Shown piece by piece: positions 52,424 to 61,412 of a stretch of 64,000 nt of DNA. A model generated the notes under the pieces. The model made no database searches. It was not told the DNA's origin and worked only from the letters and a program-made list of their open reading frames with translations. Within the stretch, counting starts at the first letter, position 1, and each line of letters starts with the position of its first letter. This stretch comes from Halovenus amylolytica. GTDB taxonomy: Archaea; Halobacteriota; Halobacteria; Halobacteriales; Haloarculaceae. A program made the position numbers and the translations under genes. The stretch spans positions 62,001 through 126,000 of the forward strand of contig SAYS01000010.1 in the NCBI GenBank assembly GCA_004015825.1, in the 5' to 3' direction.

Positions 52424-54367
52424 TCAGATTCCGAAAAAGAAGACGATTCCGAGCGTCGTCACCACAGTCAGAATCAGCTGTAGGGGTGCGCCGACCCGGA
52501 CGAAGTCCCCGAATTTGTAGCCACCGGGGCCGTACACCATGAGATTGGTCTGGTAGCCGATCGGTGTCATCAACGCAGTCGAGGCGGCGAAGGTCACCGA
52601 GAGCACGAACGAGAAGGGTTCGGCTCCGATCGCCTGCGCCGTGTCGATGGCGACCGGAATCATGAGTACGACGCTCGCGTTGTTGCTGATGACGTTCGTG
52701 ATCAGCGCCGTGAACAGATAGAAGATCCCCAGGACGAGCACTGGATGGAGTCCACCCGAGGCTGCGACGATCCCGTCGGCGAGCCACGCCGCGCCACCGG
52801 TGCGCTCCATCGCGACGCCCAGCGGGATCAGCCCCGCGAGCAGGAAAACCACACTCCAGTCGACGGCATCGTACATCTCCTCGGGTTTGACACAGCCAGT
52901 CAGCACCGTCGCGACGATCCCGCCGAGCGCACTCACGACGATCGGGAGAATATCCAGCGCAGCTAGCGCCACCACTCCCGCGATGATACCCAGCGCGACC
53001 GGAATCCGCTCGGTCCGGAAATCGGGGCGGGTGAGTTCGCGTGCGAGGATGAAATCCCGGTCGTTGCTGAATCGGGTCACAGTCTGCTCGCTGGCCTGGA
53101 TCAGGAGTGTATCGCCCGGCCGGAGGCGGCGTTTGTCCATCCGGACGTGGATCACTTTCCCGCCACGGCGGATCGCCAGCACTGTCGCGTCGTAGCGCTG
53201 GCGAAAGGAGAGGGTTTCCAGGGTCTTGCCGATGATCGAGGCCTCCGGTGAGAGGACGACCTCGACGAGTCGTTGTTCCTCGGGGTCGACATCGTTTTCG
53301 CTGGTTCGTTCGGCGGCGGTCGAGCCGGTCTCGATCGGCGGTGTCGTTCCGTCGACTGTCTCGTCGAGCTGGTCTTCTGATATCGGTTCCTCGGCATCCG
53401 GAGCCAGCCCGAGCCCCTCCGCTTCGATCAGCTGAAACAGCGTCTCCTGGTCGGCACGCAACATCATGACATCGCCGGCCTGCAGCTGCCGTCTGTCGAT
53501 CGGCTCCGAGAGTGCCCGCTTTCTACGAATCAACTGGACGATATCCGCGTCCAGATCCAGTTCGGCCAGTATCTCCTGGGCAGTGTTGCCGACCATTCCC
53601 GACTCCGGTTCGACGATCACCTCGGTGAGATACTCCGCCATCTCGAACTCGTCGAGGAAACCGTCGGTGACTGCGATCCGCTCGGGGATGAGATGCCGTC
53701 CGACGGTGACGAGATAGACGGTGCCGGTCAACAGGACGATCACGCCGAGTTGTGTGAACTCGAACATGCTGAACGACTGTCCGAGCAACCGTCCGGAGAG
53801 ATCCGAGGCGAGGATGTTCGTCGAGGTACCGATCAGCGTCAACATCCCACCCAGCATCGCGACGTAGGAGACCGGGAGCAGTAGTTTCGACGGTGAGATC
53901 CCGGTTTTGTTCGAGATCTGATTTACCATCGGGATCATGATCGCGACGACCGGCGTGTTGTTGACAAAGCCCGCAGAGCCACCCGAGAGTCCGAGCACGG
54001 CGACTAGCTGTTTGAGCGGGCTATCCCCGAACCGGTCGGCGATCCCCGCTCCGATGATGTTGACGAGGCCGCTCCGGCGGACCCCCTCGCTCAGGATGAA
54101 CATCGCGAGCACCGTGACCGTCGCCGGACTGGCGAAGCCACCGATCCCGGTCTCGGGATCGATCTGTGTCCAGGGTTCGAGGACGATCAGCGCGACGAGC
54201 ACACCGATCGCGGTCACGTCGATCGGTACTGGCTCCCAGAGGAAGAAGACGAGCGCCACAGCGATGATCGCGAAGACGACGAGGGCATCTGCCGGCGGCG
54301 TCCCGACGGACTGCAGGAGCGACGCGAACACGTTCAGCCAGTCGACAGGCTCGGATAAAAAACGCAC
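52424..54367 (-). CDS. SLC13/DASS-type transporter with two TrkA-C domains
   Basis: A 647-residue membrane protein. It has the ArsB/NhaD/DASS fold: about 12 helices in two inverted halves, with SGGSAGFVNNTPVVAIMIPM and ALITNVISNNASVVLMIPVA as the paired substrate/sodium loops. Between the halves are two RCK/TrkA-C domains (about residues 220-305 and 365-450, e.g. SGMVGNTAQEILAELDLDAD and GGKVIHVRMDKRRLRPGDTL). Such proteins move sulfate, dicarboxylates or other anions with sodium. The specific substrate is not clear; no sulfate-assimilation genes are near. Confidence 0.88.
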   Translation of the reverse strand: MRFLSEPVDWLNVFASLLQSVGTPPADALVVFAIIAVALVFFLWEPVPIDVTAIGVLVALIVLEPWTQIDPETGIGGFASPATVTVLAMFILSEGVRRSGLVNIIGAGIADRFGDSPLKQLVAVLGLSGGSAGFVNNTPVVAIMIPMVNQISNKTGISPSKLLLPVSYVAMLGGMLTLIGTSTNILASDLSGRLLGQSFSMFEFTQLGVIVLLTGTVYLVTVGRHLIPERIAVTDGFLDEFEMAEYLTEVIVEPESGMVGNTAQEILAELDLDADIVQLIRRKRALSEPIDRRQLQAGDVMMLRADQETLFQLIEAEGLGLAPDAEEPISEDQLDETVDGTTPPIETGSTAAERTSENDVDPEEQRLVEVVLSPEASIIGKTLETLSFRQRYDATVLAIRRGGKVIHVRMDKRRLRPGDTLLIQASEQTVTRFSNDRDFILARELTRPDFRTERIPVALGIIAGVVALAALDILPIVVSALGGIVATVLTGCVKPEEMYDAVDWSVVFLLAGLIPLGVAMERTGGAAWLADGIVAASGGLHPVLVLGIFYLFTALITNVISNNASVVLMIPVAIDTAQAIGAEPFSFVLSVTFAASTALMTPIGYQTNLMVYGPGGYKFGDFVRVGAPLQLILTVVTTLGIVFFFGI

Positions 54368-54388
54368 TGATGGCGATCGAGTCGCCAG

Positions 54389-55252
54389 CTACTCCCCGTA
54401 TTCGTAGAATCCACTCCCCGTTTTCTTGCCGAGATCGCCGGCCTCGACTTTCCGTTTCAGCAGGTAAGCCGGTTTGTACCGGTCGCCGAGTTCCTCGTGG
54501 AGGGTCTCGCTCGCCCGCAGGACGATATCCAGTCCGACGTGATCGGCCAGTTCAAGCGGCCCCATCGGGACGTTCGTGCCGAGCTTTAGCCCCCTGTCCA
54601 TATCTTCTTTCGAGGCGACGCCCTCGTCGTAGGCTCGGATCCCCTCGTTGATCCACGGGATGAGTACGCGGTTGACGACGAAGCCGGGTTTGTCCTCGGA
54701 TTCCCAGGTTTCTTTTTCCAGATCCGCGGCGAAGCCGTGGGCCAGATCGACGACGCCGTCGGCGGTTTTTTCGCCGACGACGACCTCGACACCGTCCATG
54801 ATCGGCACCGGGTTCATGAAGTGGAGGCCGACGACCAGTTCGGGGCGGTCGGTTGCGGCGGCGATGCTCGTGATCGAGAGCGTACTCGTGTTCGTCGCGA
54901 GGACGACGTCGTCGTCGGTGATCCTGTCGAGTTCGGTGAACACCTCCTTCTTTACGTCCATCTCCTCGATTACCGCCTCGACGACGAGATCCACCTTTGC
55001 GATATCAGACAGTTCGGTCGTTCCAGTGATCCGCTCGCGTGCAGCGTCGGCTTCTTCCCGGGTAAGTGTCTCTCGGGCGACCAGCCGATCGAGGCTAAAC
55101 TCTATCTCTTCGAGGCCATTCTCGACGTACTGCTGTTCGATATCGCGCATTACGACCTCGTAACCGTACGTCGCTGCGACCTGCGCGATCCCGTTTCCCA
55201 TGTTGCCCGCACCGACGACGCCGACCGTTTCGATATCGGAGCGTTCGCGCAT
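54389..55252 (-). CDS. hbd: 3-Hydroxyacyl-CoA dehydrogenase
   Basis: A 287-residue enzyme. NAD-binding GVVGAGNMGNGIAQVAATYG, then VIEEMDVKKEVFTELDRITD, ATNTSTLSITSIAA, catalytic His in GLHFMNPVPIMDGVEVV, and the C-terminal domain with GFVVNRVLIPWINEGIRAYD. Single-domain (not fused to enoyl-CoA hydratase). It oxidises 3-hydroxyacyl-CoA in beta-oxidation or reduces acetoacetyl-CoA. No thiolase or acyl-CoA dehydrogenase is adjacent. The ATG at 55252 is the family start. Confidence 0.93.
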   Translation of the reverse strand: MRERSDIETVGVVGAGNMGNGIAQVAATYGYEVVMRDIEQQYVENGLEEIEFSLDRLVARETLTREEADAARERITGTTELSDIAKVDLVVEAVIEEMDVKKEVFTELDRITDDDVVLATNTSTLSITSIAAATDRPELVVGLHFMNPVPIMDGVEVVVGEKTADGVVDLAHGFAADLEKETWESEDKPGFVVNRVLIPWINEGIRAYDEGVASKEDMDRGLKLGTNVPMGPLELADHVGLDIVLRASETLHEELGDRYKPAYLLKRKVEAGDLGKKTGSGFYEYGE

Positions 55253-55465
55253 GTGTTGCGGTCGTCGTGCCTGTCGCTTAAGTTTGGTGTCGGATCCCTC
55301 TCGAACCCCTTTTGTCGATAAATAAGGACCGCGTAATCAAGTAGCTACGCACCCTCGAACGAGTATGATGTATTGCTCTCCCGATTGGTCCTCGGTCGAA
55401 CGCCGTACCGTCCAGACCAGTTGCTACGACTCGCGGTTCGATCGCCGGACCGCTGGAGGTACTGT

Positions 55466-55834
55466 ATGACTAACTGGCGTGCCGTGCTCATCGGTTTCCT
55501 TGTGATTCTCGTTCTCGGGACAGTCGGCCTCATCATCCCCGGAATCGGACAGCTCGTCGCGGGACTGGTCGGTGGCTTCGTCGCAGGCTACCTGGCCGGT
55601 GGCGGGCTCCTCCGGGGCTTCTGGCACGGGCTGCTCGCCGGCAGTCTCGGCGGTATCGTCGTGGGTACGCTTCTCTTTGTTGCCATCTCTGTCATCGGGC
55701 TCGCCTTCGGTCCCGTGGGTGGCGCAGCCGGCGGGCTCGCTGGATTCGGTACCTTCGTCGTGGTCGTCATCCTGACGATGATCGCGGCGCTGGAAAGTGC
55801 GGCCGCCGGTGCGATCGGCGCGTTGCTCAACTGA
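55466..55834 (+). CDS. DUF5518 membrane protein
   Basis: A 122-residue protein made almost entirely of Gly/Ala/Val-rich helices: MTNWRAVLIGFLVILVLGTV, then QLVAGLVGGFVAGYLAGGGL, a GFWHGLLAGSLGGIVVGTLL segment and a C-terminal helix. This is the haloarchaeal DUF5518 pattern (about four transmembrane helices with GxxxG motifs). The function is unknown. The start at 55466 is preceded by GGAGG about 10 bases upstream (CTGGAGGTACTGT), which supports it over 55373. Confidence 0.85.
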   Translation: MTNWRAVLIGFLVILVLGTVGLIIPGIGQLVAGLVGGFVAGYLAGGGLLRGFWHGLLAGSLGGIVVGTLLFVAISVIGLAFGPVGGAAGGLAGFGTFVVVVILTMIAALESAAAGAIGALLN

Positions 55835-55835
55835 T

Positions 55836-55917
55836 GCTGGTGGCGATACATTCGTCAAAATATTCGATCCCATAGGGGTCGAAATCATTTAAACATTCTT
55901 CGGCTCGTACAGCCGAC
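55836..55917. repeat. Palindromic dispersed element, copy B (upstream of the aldolase)
   Basis: The left end GCTGGTGGCGATACATTCG (55836-55854) closely matches copy A. The inner stem TTCGATCCC (55863-55871)/GGGGTCGAA (55875-55883) pairs over nine positions, one being G-T. The right arm (GTACAGCCGACGAC) resembles copy C, but the outer stem is degraded (about 9 of 14 pairs), and the right half contains an extra AT-rich stretch. It lies in the gap between the DUF5518 and aldolase genes. Confidence 0.55.
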
Positions 55918-55966
55918 GACACGAGTAGTCACCGCATAAATTTACAAGTGCTCGTCGGAGCAATAG

Positions 55967-56767
55967 ATGGCTATGCGACCGATCAAAGATACGCCGCTCA
56001 CACGGGATGGAAAGGTGCTGGTTCTCGCCTACGACCACGGGCTCGAACACGGCCCCGTCGATTTCGGGGCCGTGCCGGAGAGTGCGGACCCGGATCACGT
56101 CTTCGAGATCGCCAAACACCCGGCAGTGACGAGTCTGGCCGTCCAGAAGGGGATCGCCGAGGGCTACTATCCATCGTATGCGGACGATGTGACCTTGCTC
56201 GCGAAACTCAATGGGACGTCGAATCTCTGGATGGGGGAGCCGAATTCGGCTGTCAACTGTTCGGTCGAGTACGCGGCGGAGATCGGTGCCGACGCAGTGG
56301 GATTCACGCTGTATGGGGGCGCGAACAACGAGGTCGGGATGGCCGAGGAGTTCCGTGAAATCCAGGAGGCCGCCCGGGCACAGGGGCTCCCGGTCGTCAT
56401 GTGGTCGTACCCCCGTGGTCAGGGGGTGAAAAACGACAAGAAACCGAAGACGATCGCCTACGCTGCTCGACAGGGACTCGAACTCGGCGCGGACGTCTCG
56501 AAAGTCAAGTATCCCGGGAGTACGGCGGCGATGAAAGATGTCGTCGACATGGCTGGCGGGATGAAGGTCATCATGTCCGGGGGATCGAAACGCACTGACG
56601 AGGCGTTCCTGTCGGACGTCAAGGGTGCGATCGATGCCGGCGCAGCGGGGCTCGCTGTCGGGCGCAACGTCTTCCAGCGCGAGAACCCCGAACAGTTGCT
56701 CGACGCGCTCGAACAGATCATCTTCGAGGAAGCGCCACTCGACACCGCACTGTCACAGCTCGATTAG
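55967..56767 (+). CDS. fba: Class I fructose-bisphosphate aldolase (DhnA family)
   Basis: A 266-residue archaeal aldolase. VLVLAYDHGLEHGPVDFG opens the barrel; the Schiff-base Lys is in DVSKVKYPGS (about residue 184); GGSKRTDEAFLSDVKGAIDA and GAAGLAVGRNVFQRENPEQL bind phosphate. It cleaves fructose-1,6-bisphosphate in the lower glycolytic/gluconeogenic route. A related enzyme (2-amino-3,7-dideoxy-heptulosonate synthase) makes aromatic precursors; the AYDHGLEHGP start favours aldolase. The stop overlaps the convergent gene by 4 bp. Repeat copy B is directly upstream. Confidence 0.88.
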   Translation: MAMRPIKDTPLTRDGKVLVLAYDHGLEHGPVDFGAVPESADPDHVFEIAKHPAVTSLAVQKGIAEGYYPSYADDVTLLAKLNGTSNLWMGEPNSAVNCSVEYAAEIGADAVGFTLYGGANNEVGMAEEFREIQEAARAQGLPVVMWSYPRGQGVKNDKKPKTIAYAARQGLELGADVSKVKYPGSTAAMKDVVDMAGGMKVIMSGGSKRTDEAFLSDVKGAIDAGAAGLAVGRNVFQRENPEQLLDALEQIIFEEAPLDTALSQLD

Positions 56768-57705
56768 TACCCCAGATAAATCGCGGCTCCCTTCAGGGCC
56801 AGAAAGACGAGCAGTATCGGGAGTCCGACGAAGAGGAGGACTGTTCGGAGCAGACCAAGTGGGAGGAAGCCGAGAACGCCCAGGAAGCTAAACAGGCCAC
56901 CGCCGCCGGACTCCTCGACGACGAGCTGTCGATCGGTCTCGACACCGTTGACACTGATCGTGTACGTTCCCGTCTCGTTGGGGGCGATATTGAACCGACC
57001 CTGTGCACCGACCTCGATGAGTGGCTGAATATTCGGTACCCTCTCGGTCTGGACTGCTTCACCGTCGACTTCGAGGGTCACCTCGTAATCACCCGCTTCG
57101 TCGCCGTCGTTTCGAATATCTGCGACGACGGTCGTCGACTCACCCGGCGCGATTTCGGGCTCGTCGAGACTCACGTTCACGACCGAGAACTGATCGGGCT
57201 CGGCCGGGGGTTCGGGCTCCTCGGTGTCGTCGTCATCGTCACTCGTGTTCCGGGCAACGTCACCGACGACGACCTGGCTGCGCGCCTCGACGTCGTTGAC
57301 TGCGATCTGATAGACGCCAGGCTCCTGTGGCGTCCACTCGAAGAGTGCTGTAAGCGGGAACTTCGACTGCGGAACCATCCCCGTCGTTTGCGTCTCCACT
57401 TCTTGGTCGTTGGCTGTCAGCGTCACGCTGACACCGACTGGTCCCTGTTGGTTGCTATCGATTATTGCCCGTACTGTGAGGGTTTCGCCCACGTCGGCTG
57501 TCGTCTTGCCGGGGCTCACCTCTGTGACAGTGAACGTTCCCGGCCGTGGATCGAACGGCTCGTTGATCTGGCCCGTCGTCTCCCCTGGCGATTCGAGCGA
57601 TCCGGATTCTGACGGTTCGGGGACCGAGCCAGTCACACCACTGGTGACGAGGATCAGACAGACAGCGACTGCGATACCGACCCCCAGCCACCGACGAACA
57701 TTCAT
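56764..57705 (-). CDS. Secreted CARDB-like adhesion/surface protein
   Basis: A 313-residue protein. An N-terminal signal helix (MNVRRWLGVGIAVAVCLILV) is followed by a Pro/Ser/Glu-rich linker and two Ig-like domains: TFTVTEVSPGKTTADVGETL and FSVVNVSLDEPEIAPGESTT with VVADIRNDGDEAGDYEVTLE, the CARDB pattern. A Gly-rich segment and a C-terminal helix (GVLGFLPLGLLRTVLLFVGL plus ILLVFLALKG) anchor it in the membrane. The start at 57705 suits the signal; 57756 would bury it. Ligand unknown. Confidence 0.8.
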   Translation of the reverse strand: MNVRRWLGVGIAVAVCLILVTSGVTGSVPEPSESGSLESPGETTGQINEPFDPRPGTFTVTEVSPGKTTADVGETLTVRAIIDSNQQGPVGVSVTLTANDQEVETQTTGMVPQSKFPLTALFEWTPQEPGVYQIAVNDVEARSQVVVGDVARNTSDDDDDTEEPEPPAEPDQFSVVNVSLDEPEIAPGESTTVVADIRNDGDEAGDYEVTLEVDGEAVQTERVPNIQPLIEVGAQGRFNIAPNETGTYTISVNGVETDRQLVVEESGGGGLFSFLGVLGFLPLGLLRTVLLFVGLPILLVFLALKGAAIYLGY

Positions 57706-57752
57706 CGTCCCGTGAGTACTTGATACGCGAATATAAATCCAGCCGCCAATTA

Positions 57753-58217
57753 TCACTCGTTGTTCTGTGGGGGATCTCGTTTCAGTGATATGACGGTCCG
57801 TTCGAGTGAGCAGACGAGTTCGTCGTGCTGGTTGAACGCCTCGACTTGCAGCTGGACGATGCCTCGCTCGCCGTCGCTCGTTTCGCGTTTGTCGAGTACT
57901 GTCGTCTCCACCCGGATCGTATCGCCGTGTGTGACCGGTGCAGGATGCTCGACGTCGTCGTAGGAGAGGTTCGCGACGATTGTGCCGTCCGTCGTTTCTG
58001 GGAGTGTCAGTCCGACTGCCAGTGACATCGTATAGAGTCCGTTGACGATGCGCTCGCCGAACTGTGTCCCCGCGGCGAACTCGGCGTCGAGGTGCAGCGG
58101 TTGCTGATTCATCGTCATATCACAGAAGCGCTGGTTGTCGGATTCACTGATCGTCCGCCGCCGGTCGTGTTCGATCGTCTCGCCGACCGAAAACTCCTCG
58201 TAGTACAGTCCAGTCAT
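57753..58217 (-). CDS. MaoC-family dehydratase
   Basis: A 154-residue hot-dog-fold hydratase. The hydratase-2 motif is NQQPLHLDAEFAAGTQFGER (catalytic Asp/His in the YxxxDxNPLH-like stretch), then IVNGLYTMSLAVGLTL. Such proteins hydrate enoyl-CoA or mesaconyl-CoA; at 154 residues it is a single hot-dog unit, whereas mesaconyl-CoA hydratase of the methylaspartate cycle is usually double-length. It is divergent from the CitE-like gene and may form a functional pair with it. The ATG at 58217 is the start. Confidence 0.88.
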   Translation of the reverse strand: MTGLYYEEFSVGETIEHDRRRTISESDNQRFCDMTMNQQPLHLDAEFAAGTQFGERIVNGLYTMSLAVGLTLPETTDGTIVANLSYDDVEHPAPVTHGDTIRVETTVLDKRETSDGERGIVQLQVEAFNQHDELVCSLERTVISLKRDPPQNNE

Positions 58218-58325
58218 GATTGTTCAGAGACTGTGGAGATTGAAATAGCTCTGCGTTACTTGGGACGTGACTGCTGGACTGGGGGTGTTGCTGTATTGCT
58301 CGAAATTCCTGCTAGAGGTATTTGA

Positions 58326-58479
58326 AACAGCAAGAAAGCCCCGGCTGGCTACGCTCCCGCGACTCGTTGCGCTCCTCACTTTGTTGCGGTGCTTACGTCG
58401 TCGGGGTTCGCGTAGCCAGCCGCCCCTTTCAGTCCCACCCGGCCTGGAAAACCACGTCTGGCGGGACTTTCTTGCTGTT
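58326..58479. repeat. Nested inverted-repeat element (candidate structured RNA or element end)
   Basis: Outer repeat AACAGCAAGAAAG (58326-58338)/CTTTCTTGCTGTT (58467-58479), 13 of 13; inner repeat CGGCTGGCTACGC (58342-58354)/GCGTAGCCAGCCG (58410-58422), 13 of 13. Between the inner arms the minus strand has a further GC-rich region, and just outside is GGTGGGACTGAAAGGGGC (minus, about 58420-58437). No ORF of credible composition spans it. It fills the divergent gap between MaoC and the CitE-like gene, beside repeat copy C. Confidence 0.6.
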
Positions 58480-58508
58480 CATACTGATTTTCTCCGATCC
58501 GGCACTTC

Positions 58509-58618
58509 TCACACCAAATTCACATCTCATACTGCCGGCTGTACATTCGGAAAGAGATGCGCCACCCCGGGGTGGCGCAATTCTTCAGTTTCTTACAGCC
58601 GACAGTATCACACCAAAT
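58509..58618. repeat. Palindromic dispersed element, copy C, with flanking direct repeats
   Basis: The outer stem ATACTG-c-CGGCTGTA (58529-58543) pairs with 58594-58608 at 14 of 15 positions. The inner stem is a perfect 22 bp palindrome (58558-58579, TGCGCCACCCC and its complement). AATTCTTCAGTTT is shared with copy A. The direct repeat TCACACCAAAT occurs on both sides (58509-58519 and 58608-58618), which may be a target-site duplication, although an 11 bp repeat set 9 bp out on the left is not a textbook case. Confidence 0.6.
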
Positions 58619-58668
58619 AAAACTCGGACTGCCGGTACGGTTTTGCACTTTCCACCCAAACTCGGCGT

Positions 58669-59508
58669 ATGGTTCGCAGGAGCGTGCTCTTCTCGCCGGC
58701 CGATCAGCCCGAACTGCTCCGGAAAGCACCGGCTACCGGTGCCGACGTCGTCGTCTTCGATATGGAAGACGGAGTCCTCCCTGCCCAGAAAGCGACTGCA
58801 CGCGATGACCTCCGTTCGGTCCTCGGCGATATCGATCCCGAGTGCGAACTCTGTGTCCGGATCAACCCACTCGATTCTGGTGGTACTGCCGATCTCGACG
58901 CCATCCTCCCCGAACGGGCCACGGTCGATTCCATCATGCTCCCGAAAGTCTCCAGTCCAGAGCAGGTGCGGACACTCCGCGATCACCTCCCAGAAAACGA
59001 CTCGATCCCGGTTCTCGCCTTGCTCGAAACTGCCGGCGGCATCCTCGACGCACCAGCTATCGCCGCCCAGGAAGCTGTCGACGCGCTGTTGCTGGGGGCG
59101 GAGGATCTGGCCGCGGATATCGGCGCGACCCGAACTGCGGCAGGTGAGGAGGTGAGCTACGCTCGCCAGCGGGTCGTCCTCGCAGCCAGCCATGCTGGGA
59201 TCGACGCGATCGATACGCTCGTCACCGACTTCGAGGATACCGAACTGCTCCGGACCGACACACTGCGCGCGGTTCAGTTCGGATTCGACGGGAAGATGGC
59301 GATCCATCCCCGGCAGGTTGGCGTTATCAACGAGATTTTCGTGCCCGACGAGGACGAAATCGACTGGGCGCGTCGCGTGCTCGCTGCACGCGAGGACACG
59401 GACGGGCGCGGCGTCTTTGCTGTCGACGGCGAGATGATCGACGCACCACTGCTCTCCCAGGCCGAACAGATTCTCGAACGGGCCCGGACCACGACTGGCG
59501 ACGAGTAA
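58669..59508 (+). CDS. HpcH/HpaI aldolase/citrate lyase family protein (CitE-like)
   Basis: A 279-residue TIM-barrel lyase. Residues [63 protein letters not shown] and [14 protein letters not shown] show the CitE/malyl-CoA lyase signature with the metal ligands Glu/Asp. The ending [19 protein letters not shown] is the family's substrate-binding part. In haloarchaea such proteins serve as beta-methylmalyl-CoA lyase or malyl-CoA thioesterase of the methylaspartate cycle; which one cannot be settled here. The nested repeat and copy C lie just upstream. Confidence 0.85.
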   Translation: MVRRSVLFSPADQPELLRKAPATGADVVVFDMEDGVLPAQKATARDDLRSVLGDIDPECELCVRINPLDSGGTADLDAILPERATVDSIMLPKVSSPEQVRTLRDHLPENDSIPVLALLETAGGILDAPAIAAQEAVDALLLGAEDLAADIGATRTAAGEEVSYARQRVVLAASHAGIDAIDTLVTDFEDTELLRTDTLRAVQFGFDGKMAIHPRQVGVINEIFVPDEDEIDWARRVLAAREDTDGRGVFAVDGEMIDAPLLSQAEQILERARTTTGDE

Positions 59509-59641
59509 TCCCAGATCACGTTTGCAATACCGATTCGATGGCCTCTCCGGTTGCTGTGATCGGTCTCGACAACGGTGTTGTCGACTGGTTGACGAGCGTA
59601 CGGCGATACGCTTTTTAATACCGTGTACCTCGCTTCAAACT

Positions 59642-60898
59642 ATGGGTGATGCGACCGATCCATTCGAGAGTCTACAGCAACAGGTACGGGAAGCAGCCGC
59701 GGAGATCGACCTCGACGACGGTGTCGTCGAACGGCTGACCAACCCGGAGCGGATCCTCGAACTGTCTCTGTCCGTCAAGATGGACGATGGATCGGTCGAA
59801 GTGTTCGACGCCTACCGATCGCAGTTCAACGGCGACCGCGGGCCGTACAAGGGCGGGATCCGGTACCATCCACGGGTCAACCGAAGCGAGGTGAAGGCAC
59901 TCTCGGGGTGGATGGTCTACAAATGTGCCGCCGTCAACATCCCCTACGGCGGCGGGAAAGGTGGGATCGCGATCAATCCGGTGAACTACTCGGCGTCGGA
60001 GATAGAGCGGATCACACGCGCCTACGCTAAGGAGTTACGGCCGATCATCGGTGCAGACCGTGACATTCCTGCCCCGGACGTGAACACCGGTCAGCGGGAG
60101 ATGAACTGGATCAAGGATACCTACGAGACACTCGAAGGGACCACCGAACCGGGCGTCGTCACCGGAAAGGGGATCGAAAGCGGCGGCAGTGCCGGGCGCG
60201 TCGAGGCGACCGGGCGCTCCGTCATGCTGGCGACCCGTGAAGCCTGTGCCTACCTCGACCGGGATATCCAGGAGGCAACTGTCGCAGTACAGGGGTACGG
60301 CAACGCGGGCTCGGTCGCCGCAAAACTGCTCGACGATCTCGGTGTCGATGTCGTCGCCGTCTCGGACTCCAGCGGCGCGGTGTACAGCGAGGATGGCCTC
60401 GACACGCGGGCGGCAAAGCAGTTCAAAACGGAGACCGGCTCACTCTCGGGATTCGACGGGGCGACCGAGAAGTTCTCGAACGACGACCTGCTGACGATGG
60501 ACGTCGACGTACTGATTCCTGCCGCGCTGGAAAACGCCATCAACGCCGATATCGCCGAACGGACCGGGGCCGACCTCGTCGTCGAAGCGGCAAACGGGCC
60601 GCTCACGCCGCCGGCCGACGATATCCTCACCGAGCGAGATGTGGCCGTTGTCCCCGATATTCTCGCAAACGCCGGCGGTGTCACTGTGTCCTACTTCGAG
60701 TGGGTCCAGAACCGCCAGCGTTTTGCCTGGACCGAACAGCGGGTCAACGACGAACTCGAACGGTACATCGTCGAGGCGTTCGAGTCGATGATCGACGCCT
60801 ACGAGAACAGGTCGGTTCCGAACTTCCGGGTCGCGATGTACACTGTTGCCCTCGAACGGGTCGCACGGGCCAGCAAGGAGTCCGGCATCTGGCCCTGA
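59642..60898 (+). CDS. gdhB: Glutamate dehydrogenase
   Basis: A 418-residue Glu/Leu/Phe/Val dehydrogenase. The catalytic lysine is in [13 protein letters not shown]; the substrate strand KGGIRYHP, the lysine in [11 protein letters not shown], and the cofactor domain [20 protein letters not shown] are in place. It interconverts glutamate and 2-oxoglutarate with NAD(P). The start at 59642 matches the family. In the methylaspartate cycle glutamate is regenerated by this type of enzyme, which fits the CitE/MaoC neighbours, but it is also a general enzyme. Confidence 0.95.
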   Translation: MGDATDPFESLQQQVREAAAEIDLDDGVVERLTNPERILELSLSVKMDDGSVEVFDAYRSQFNGDRGPYKGGIRYHPRVNRSEVKALSGWMVYKCAAVNIPYGGGKGGIAINPVNYSASEIERITRAYAKELRPIIGADRDIPAPDVNTGQREMNWIKDTYETLEGTTEPGVVTGKGIESGGSAGRVEATGRSVMLATREACAYLDRDIQEATVAVQGYGNAGSVAAKLLDDLGVDVVAVSDSSGAVYSEDGLDTRAAKQFKTETGSLSGFDGATEKFSNDDLLTMDVDVLIPAALENAINADIAERTGADLVVEAANGPLTPPADDILTERDVAVVPDILANAGGVTVSYFEWVQNRQRFAWTEQRVNDELERYIVEAFESMIDAYENRSVPNFRVAMYTVALERVARASKESGIWP

Positions 60899-60939
60899 CC
60901 CCTGTGCTACTTTATACCAAAGGCGCCACTAGTATCAGT

Positions 60940-61359
60940 ATGGCATCGCAGATCCTCGTTGCGATGGACGAGTCGGCAGTCGCGGAGAAAGCACTCGAAT
61001 TCGCACTCGAACATCATCCGGGCGCAGAGATAACCGTGCTTCACGTCGTCGGAACGCCCAGCGGGATGATGGGCAAGGCGATCGGGCTGGCGCTGTCCGA
61101 AGATGTCCAGGGTGATGCCCGGGAGGATGCCACTGCTGTGCTCGACAGGGCACGCGAAATCGCCCACGACCACGATACAACAATTCAGACGGACGTGGAG
61201 TTCGGCCATCCCGCGCGAGCGATCGTCGACAAGGCCGAGGGGTTCGATGCTGTCGTGCTCGGGACACACGGTGGCTCGCTGGCCGACCGCCTGTTCGTCG
61301 GCAACGTCGCCGATAAGGTGTTCCGGCAGTCACCAGTTCCAGTCACCGTCGTCCGGTGA
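60940..61359 (+). CDS. Universal stress protein (UspA)
   Basis: A 139-residue UspA-fold protein: ILVAMDESAVAEKALEFALE, the central VTVLHVVGTPSG strand, and VVLGTHGGSLADRLFVGNVA for ATP binding (G-2x-G-9x-G(S/T)-like). It probably binds ATP and helps stress survival. It is 41 bp after gdhB but has its own start. One of many haloarchaeal UspA proteins. Confidence 0.92.
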   Translation: MASQILVAMDESAVAEKALEFALEHHPGAEITVLHVVGTPSGMMGKAIGLALSEDVQGDAREDATAVLDRAREIAHDHDTTIQTDVEFGHPARAIVDKAEGFDAVVLGTHGGSLADRLFVGNVADKVFRQSPVPVTVVR

Positions 61360-61412
61360 CACCGTCCTGTTTCCCTCGGTATCGTTTTCCCTCTCTAGGC
61401 CGATACTCGGGT

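Noticed and set aside
58267..58620. ORFs crossing the nested-repeat region
   Set aside because: They are Arg/Leu/Ser-rich translations of inverted repeats, not plausible proteins; the repeats explain the sequence.
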